This document shows positions 60,050 through 64,000 of a DNA stretch of 64,000 nucleotides, in pieces. The notes beneath the pieces were generated by a model. The model searched no databases. It saw only the letters and a list, made by a program, of their open reading frames with translations, and was not told where the DNA came from. The number at the start of each line of letters is the position of its first letter. Position 1 is the first letter of the stretch. This DNA comes from Clostridiales bacterium. Lineage in GTDB: Bacteria; Bacillota; Clostridia; Oscillospirales; Acutalibacteraceae. The position numbers were made by a program, and so were the translations under genes. The stretch is from contig JAHZDE010000005.1 in NCBI GenBank assembly GCA_019422525.1, positions 1 through 64,000 on the forward strand. The letters run 5' to 3'.

Positions 60050-60504
60050 TTTCTGTTTGGGACGCTTTGGTTCAGTTGATTGTCGCCTTTTTTGCCACTG
60101 TTTCCTTTGCTGTACTTTTTCAAGTACCCAAGCATCAATATGCATGGGCAGGCATCACTGGAAGTCTGGGATGGCTATGCTATCTTCTGGTCAATCAGGG
60201 ATATGGTTCGGTGGTTGTGGCTTCCTTTGCAGCTACACTCCTTTTAACGGCCTTGTCCCGATTTTTTGCCGTATGGCGAAAAACTCCCATTACTATCTTT
60301 CTCATTTGCGGAATTTTCCCCTTGGTACCGGGTGCCGGGATTTATTATACGGCTTACTACTTTATCATGGGGGACAATGGCATGGCTGCTTTGAAAGGGG
60401 AAGAAACTTTAAAAATTGCGGTAGCCATTACGCTGGGAATTGTGGTGATCCTCTCTCTTCCCCAAAAAATTTTTCGGCTGGGACTGCACAAGGACCGGTT
60501 CTGA
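60046..60504 (+). CDS. threonine/serine exporter family protein, DUF3815 (YjjB-like) subunit
   Basis: The smaller half of the split exporter, 152 residues with four to five membrane helices and the motif GIFPLVPGAGIYYTAYYFI, matching the PLVPG motif of its partner. The ATG at 60046 overlaps the partner's stop by four bases (ATGA), so the two are translationally coupled and should form one transporter. The pseudouridine synthase gene follows after 16 nt. Confidence 0.9.
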   Translation: MISVWDALVQLIVAFFATVSFAVLFQVPKHQYAWAGITGSLGWLCYLLVNQGYGSVVVASFAATLLLTALSRFFAVWRKTPITIFLICGIFPLVPGAGIYYTAYYFIMGDNGMAALKGEETLKIAVAITLGIVVILSLPQKIFRLGLHKDRF

Positions 60505-60520
60505 CTAAAGGAGATATTCT

Positions 60521-61480
60521 GTGAAAACGATTGTAATTCAGGCGAATGATGCTAACCAGCGGGTCGATAAATTCCTCACAAAAAGTTTTCCCAACCTGCC
60601 CCAGTCCATGCTGTACAAAAGCATTCGCAAAAAGGATATTAAATGCAACGGTAAGCGCTGCGAGATTTCCACACGGCTCCAGGAAGGGGATGTGTTGACC
60701 CTCTACTTGAAGGATGAGTTCTTCCAAAAAGAACCCAAGGAACATGATTTTCTCAAAGCTCCCAAAAAACTCTCCATTGTCTATGAAGACGAAAACATTC
60801 TGCTGCTGGACAAAAAGCCGGGCCTTATTGTCCATCCAGATGAAAACTACCACTTTGACTCCCTGATTGCCCGGGTGCAGCACTATCTGTATGATAAAGG
60901 GGAATACGACCCGGAAATGGAGAATTCTTTTGCACCGGCACTGGTAAACCGTATTGACCGCAATACCGGCGGAATTGTGATGGCCGCCAAAAACGCCGAA
61001 GCCCTGCGGGTACTCAACGAAAAACTTCGGGCCAGAGAACTGACGAAAAAATATCTGTGTATTGTCTGCGGGAAAATGCCCAAAAAAGAGGACACTTTAG
61101 AAGGCTTCTTGGAAAAAAACGAGAGCCAGAACCGGGTGTATATCTCCCAAAAGGCCAATGCCAACACTCGTAGTATCCGTACCAAATATCGAGTGCTTGC
61201 AGAAAAGAAAGGGTTTTCTCTTTTGGAAGTAGAGCTGCTTACGGGCCGTACCCACCAGATTCGGGCGCATATGGCTTCGATTGGCCACCCATTGGCCGGT
61301 GACGGTAAATATGGAAAAAATGCCGTCAATAAAAAAATCGGTTTCCCCTATCAGGCTTTGTATTCCTACTATCTGGGATTTACCTTTACCAGCGATGCCG
61401 GTATTTTGGAATATCTGAAGGGTCGAGTTTTTAAGGCAAAAGAAATTTGGTTTTTGAAGGACTTTGAAAGCTGGAACTGA
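60521..61480 (+). CDS. RluA-family pseudouridine synthase
   Basis: Isomerises uridine to pseudouridine in rRNA or tRNA. An N-terminal S4 domain (NQRVDKFLTKSFPNLPQSMLYKSI) is followed by the catalytic domain with motif NRIDRNTGG (usual HRLDRxTSG), where the Asp is catalytic, and LTGRTHQIRAHMASIGHPLAGDGKYG. The length of 319 residues is normal. The GTG start has AAAGGAGA upstream. The target base is not predictable. Confidence 0.93.
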   Translation: MKTIVIQANDANQRVDKFLTKSFPNLPQSMLYKSIRKKDIKCNGKRCEISTRLQEGDVLTLYLKDEFFQKEPKEHDFLKAPKKLSIVYEDENILLLDKKPGLIVHPDENYHFDSLIARVQHYLYDKGEYDPEMENSFAPALVNRIDRNTGGIVMAAKNAEALRVLNEKLRARELTKKYLCIVCGKMPKKEDTLEGFLEKNESQNRVYISQKANANTRSIRTKYRVLAEKKGFSLLEVELLTGRTHQIRAHMASIGHPLAGDGKYGKNAVNKKIGFPYQALYSYYLGFTFTSDAGILEYLKGRVFKAKEIWFLKDFESWN

Positions 61481-61501
61481 CCCGCTCTATAACGTAAAAA
61501 T

Positions 61502-61551
61502 AAAATCTCCCGGTATGGAATTAACGGTTTTCCATACCGGGAGATTTTTTA
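61502..61551. terminator. bidirectional terminator between the pseudouridine synthase gene and pepF
   Basis: AAATCTCCCGGTATGGAA and TTCCATACCGGGAGATTT form a perfect 18-bp stem, with TTTTTT beyond on the plus strand. Confidence 0.95.
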
Positions 61552-61585
61552 TTGATTGGTAAAATATCGCAATTCTGCCTTACCA

Positions 61586-63358
61586 TTACTCATGCAGAAG
61601 GGCTTTTAACTGGGACAGCGTGGTGCGGAATGTTTCAATAGTATCCAGCACCGGCTTGGGAGACGCCATATCTACACCGGCAATCCGCAGCAGTTCGATG
61701 GGATGGTCACTGCCTCCGGTAGTCAAGAATTTGCGGTAATCTGCAACGGCTGGCGCCCCTTCGGTAAAGATTCGATGAGCGATAGCTGTGGAAGCGGCAA
61801 TACCCGTTGCATACTGATACACATAGAAAGCCGTGTAGAAGTGAGGAATACGCGCCCATTCACAAGAAAGATATTCATCCACCGTCATATCAGCACCATA
61901 ATACTCCTCATTGAGCTTGCGATGGATTCCGCACAAAGTTTCCGGCACCAGAGGCTCCCCGCTCTCCACCAGCTTGTGGGTCTGGTATTCAAAATCGGCA
62001 AACATGGTCTGACGATAGAAAGTAGAGCGAATATCATCCAGACGTTTGCACAGCAACAATGCTTTCTCTTCCTCAGAAGTGCTGTGTTCAAACAGCCACT
62101 GGCTTAGAAGCTGCTCGTTGAGGGTGGAAGCTACTTCTGCGCAGAAAATACTGTAGCCAGAATAGATAAGCGGCTGGTTTTCGTTGCTGAACCAGGTGTG
62201 CAGGGAATGTCCCAGTTCATGGGCCAAAGTAAACACGTCATCCAGCGTACCCGTAAAATTCAGAAGTACATAGGGCTTGCAGCGATAGGCTCCGGTAGAA
62301 TAAGCCCCTGTACGCTTGGCATCCCGGGGATATACGTCAATCCAGCGCTCATCAAAAGCTTTTTGAAGCAGCCGGGTATAGTCTTCTCCCAGAACGGCAG
62401 TGGCCTCCAACACAATTTTCTGTGCCTCTTCATAGGTATACTTTTTTGCACTTTCCTTTACCAGTGGGACAAATAAATCACTGAAATAAAGCGTATCCAG
62501 TCCCAAAAGCTTTTTGCGGAATGTGACATACTCGTGCAGTGGTTCAACGTTGGCACGCACTGTCTCAAGCAAATTATCATAAACCGTCTCGGGAATATGG
62601 TTCGCAAACAGCGCGGCTGCCCGGGCACTGGGATAGTGGCGGCTCTTGGCTGTAAAACAATCATTTTTTACCGAACCGTAATGAATAGATGTCAGGGTAT
62701 TGATATGCTTTTTGTAGGTACCCAGCAATCCCCTATAATACTCACGACGGAAGTTCGGGTCGGGATTTTCCAGCGCCATGGCATAGTTGGCTTCGTTAGC
62801 CCGGATTTCTTCCCCTTCCAGAGTTTTAATCATTGGGAACTCCATATCGTTGACCGTAAGGTCTTCAAACACCTTGGAGAACGATTCTCCCATATCATTC
62901 ATCCGAACCAGCAAGGTTTCCATTTCGTCGTTGAGAATATGCGCTTTACGGGCAAAGAAATCCTCTGCAAAATGGGTAAACTGTTTTAACTCCGGTATTT
63001 CCTCACAATACCGGGTAAAATCTTCCATAGAATACTGCATCAGCTCCGGCGCCATAAAAGAAAGCATTTCCCCTACAACCGTTGCCTGGTTCTGGGCCGT
63101 TTCATACAGCTTTTTGGCGGCCGCGTCTGCCATGTTTTGGTCAAAATTGGAATTGGCAAACACCATCAGACGATACAGCTTTTCTTCTATCTCCAAGTAC
63201 AGCACCGCCGTTTCCTGCAACGCAGCAGCACTGTCAGCCAAATGTCCCTTTCTTTCTGCCAGCTTTTTGGCGGTTTCAATCGCCGTTTGCATTTCACGAT
63301 TCCAGTCATCATCTGTAGGGAACATGTCCCGCAGACTCCATCGAGTATTATCTTCCAT
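61586..63358 (-). CDS. pepF: oligoendopeptidase F
   Basis: PepF is a cytoplasmic zinc peptidase (M3B) that cuts short peptides. The zinc motif is HELGH in TLAHELGHSLHTW, with the third ligand Glu in YSIFCAEVASTLNE. The length of 590 residues is normal. The ATG at 63358 follows AGGGAGGA; the frame is open to 63433 through the promoter. It forms a single-gene unit. Confidence 0.96.
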   Translation of the reverse strand: MEDNTRWSLRDMFPTDDDWNREMQTAIETAKKLAERKGHLADSAAALQETAVLYLEIEEKLYRLMVFANSNFDQNMADAAAKKLYETAQNQATVVGEMLSFMAPELMQYSMEDFTRYCEEIPELKQFTHFAEDFFARKAHILNDEMETLLVRMNDMGESFSKVFEDLTVNDMEFPMIKTLEGEEIRANEANYAMALENPDPNFRREYYRGLLGTYKKHINTLTSIHYGSVKNDCFTAKSRHYPSARAAALFANHIPETVYDNLLETVRANVEPLHEYVTFRKKLLGLDTLYFSDLFVPLVKESAKKYTYEEAQKIVLEATAVLGEDYTRLLQKAFDERWIDVYPRDAKRTGAYSTGAYRCKPYVLLNFTGTLDDVFTLAHELGHSLHTWFSNENQPLIYSGYSIFCAEVASTLNEQLLSQWLFEHSTSEEEKALLLCKRLDDIRSTFYRQTMFADFEYQTHKLVESGEPLVPETLCGIHRKLNEEYYGADMTVDEYLSCEWARIPHFYTAFYVYQYATGIAASTAIAHRIFTEGAPAVADYRKFLTTGGSDHPIELLRIAGVDMASPKPVLDTIETFRTTLSQLKALLHE

Positions 63359-63394
63359 TGGTATCCTCCCTTTCGGTTCAACACTAATAAAAAT

Positions 63395-63423
63395 ATGATA
63401 CCACGCTATTCCCTGTTTTACAA
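63395..63423 (-). promoter_or_regulatory. pepF promoter
   Basis: Minus-strand TTGTAA (63423-63418), 17 nt and TATCAT (63400-63395), with TGG before the -10. Confidence 0.8.
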
Positions 63424-63458
63424 CCCCAGCCAAAAGAAGCGGCCATCCTGTCTCTTCA

Positions 63459-63487
63459 TTGTCTGGGGTAAAAAACTGTGCTATAAT
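63459..63487 (+). promoter_or_regulatory. promoter of the GNAT acetyltransferase gene
   Basis: TTGTCT (63459-63464), 17 nt and TATAAT (63482-63487), with TGC as an extended -10. Confidence 0.85.
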
Positions 63488-63535
63488 GGGGTACAGGCTG
63501 AAAAGTCATAAAACTCATTTTGGGGAGGAACCGTT

Positions 63536-64000
63536 ATGGCAAAACAATATCAAACCCCTGTGGAAGGGCTGGTCATCCGCCAATCCGAAGAAAAGGACTG
63601 CGGACTGATTTTGGAGCTGATTCATGGGATTGCAAAATACGAAAAAATGGAGGACCAAGTAGTCGCTACCGAAGAATCCCTGCGGGAATCCATCTTTGTG
63701 CGCCGTCGGGCTGACGTGCTGCTGGCTGAATATGAAGGAAAAACTGCCGGTTATGCTCTATACTTCCGAAACTTTTCCACCTTTGTGGGTCGGGAAAACC
63801 TGTACCTGGAAGATATTTTTGTATGGCCGGAATTTCGGGGCAAAGGTATCGGAAAAGCACTGTTAATTTGTGTTGCCAAAATTGCCGTAGAAGAAGGGTG
63901 CAGCCGTATGGATTGGGTTTGCTTGGATTGGAATACGCCGTCGCAAAAATTCTATCAGGCTATGGGTGCAGAACCTCATCCCGAATGGCTGTTGTTCCGG
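63536..64000 (+). CDS. GNAT family N-acetyltransferase (3' end beyond window)
   Basis: The frame opens at the ATG at 63536, after GGGGAGGA, and is still open at 64000, giving 155 codons. Residues such as LIRQSEEKDCGLILELIHGI and the acetyl-CoA loop VWPEFRGKGIGKALL mark a GNAT enzyme. The start, with EKMEDQVVATEESL, is like the diamine/spermidine acetyltransferase (SSAT) group, so polyamine acetylation is possible. The final segment WLDWNTPSQKFYQAMGA-like (read as CLDWNTPSQKFYQAMGA) is the usual motif B. Only the last few residues should be missing. Confidence 0.9.
   Translation, partial: MAKQYQTPVEGLVIRQSEEKDCGLILELIHGIAKYEKMEDQVVATEESLRESIFVRRRADVLLAEYEGKTAGYALYFRNFSTFVGRENLYLEDIFVWPEFRGKGIGKALLICVAKIAVEEGCSRMDWVCLDWNTPSQKFYQAMGAEPHPEWLLFR

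Noticed and set aside
1..64000. Search for CRISPR arrays, insertion sequences, prophage, toxin-antitoxin or defence genes
   Set aside because: No direct-repeat spacing pattern, transposase, integrase or defence-type domain was seen; all recognisable genes are housekeeping or common accessory families.

Overview
The window reads as chromosomal core sequence of a low-to-medium GC Bacillota, most likely a gut-type clostridium of the Oscillospirales (Ruminococcaceae/Oscillospiraceae). Supporting this are AGGAGG-type ribosome sites with many TTG starts, SAM-I and FMN riboswitches, a V/A-type ATP synthase operon whose proteolipid has an N-terminal extension, GatCAB, YerC, YlqF and TepA. The genus cannot be fixed from sequence alone. 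I see no transposase, integrase, phage gene, CRISPR array, toxin-antitoxin pair or rRNA; the only tRNAs are Val(TAC) and a truncated Asp(GTC) at the left edge.

Layout. 1-9.1 kb (minus): tRNAs, hslO, a methyltransferase, yerC, engB, lon, clpX, clpP and tig, a proteostasis block. 9.3-15.8 kb (minus): thrC with a metallophosphoesterase, then rplS, lepB, rbgA, rnhB, yraN and an M19 dipeptidase. 15.9-25 kb (plus): a nine-gene V/A-type ATPase operon (G/H-C-I-K-F-E-A-B-D). 25-30.4 kb: a DUF378 membrane protein, ackA divergent from tmcAL, a mutarotase-like protein and a methyltransferase. 30.4-36.7 kb (minus): recD2-comF-methyltransferase, a small membrane protein, SAM-riboswitch-controlled metK-luxS, and FMN-riboswitch-controlled ribU. 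36.7-42.5 kb (minus): fhs-tsaE-tsaB-rpiB-upp as a likely operon, then glpK. 42.6-46.7 kb (plus): mntP and gatCAB. 46.7-57.4 kb (minus): yfcE-like, a small P-loop protein, pgi, dacF, DUF3006, a ComEC-like MBL protein, ygiQ, ftsK and tepA. 57.5-64 kb: a DtxR/MntR-type regulator, radC, a split ThrE-type exporter, an RluA-family synthase, pepF and a truncated GNAT acetyltransferase.

The genes serve protein quality control, translation and tRNA modification, ion-coupled ATP synthesis or hydrolysis, acetate and one-carbon metabolism, the activated methyl cycle, and chromosome and cell-wall maintenance. Many starts were moved from the longest reading frame to an internal codon with a good Shine-Dalgarno sequence.

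I did not find a clearly new multi-gene system. The most unusual signals are RNA- or DNA-level: a structured gatC leader with two mutually exclusive or pseudoknotted pairings, a perfect palindrome covering the -10 of the yerC promoter, a structured rplS leader, a perfect 16-bp hairpin in the clpP leader, and repeated intrinsic terminators placed directly before the ribosome site of the next co-directional gene.
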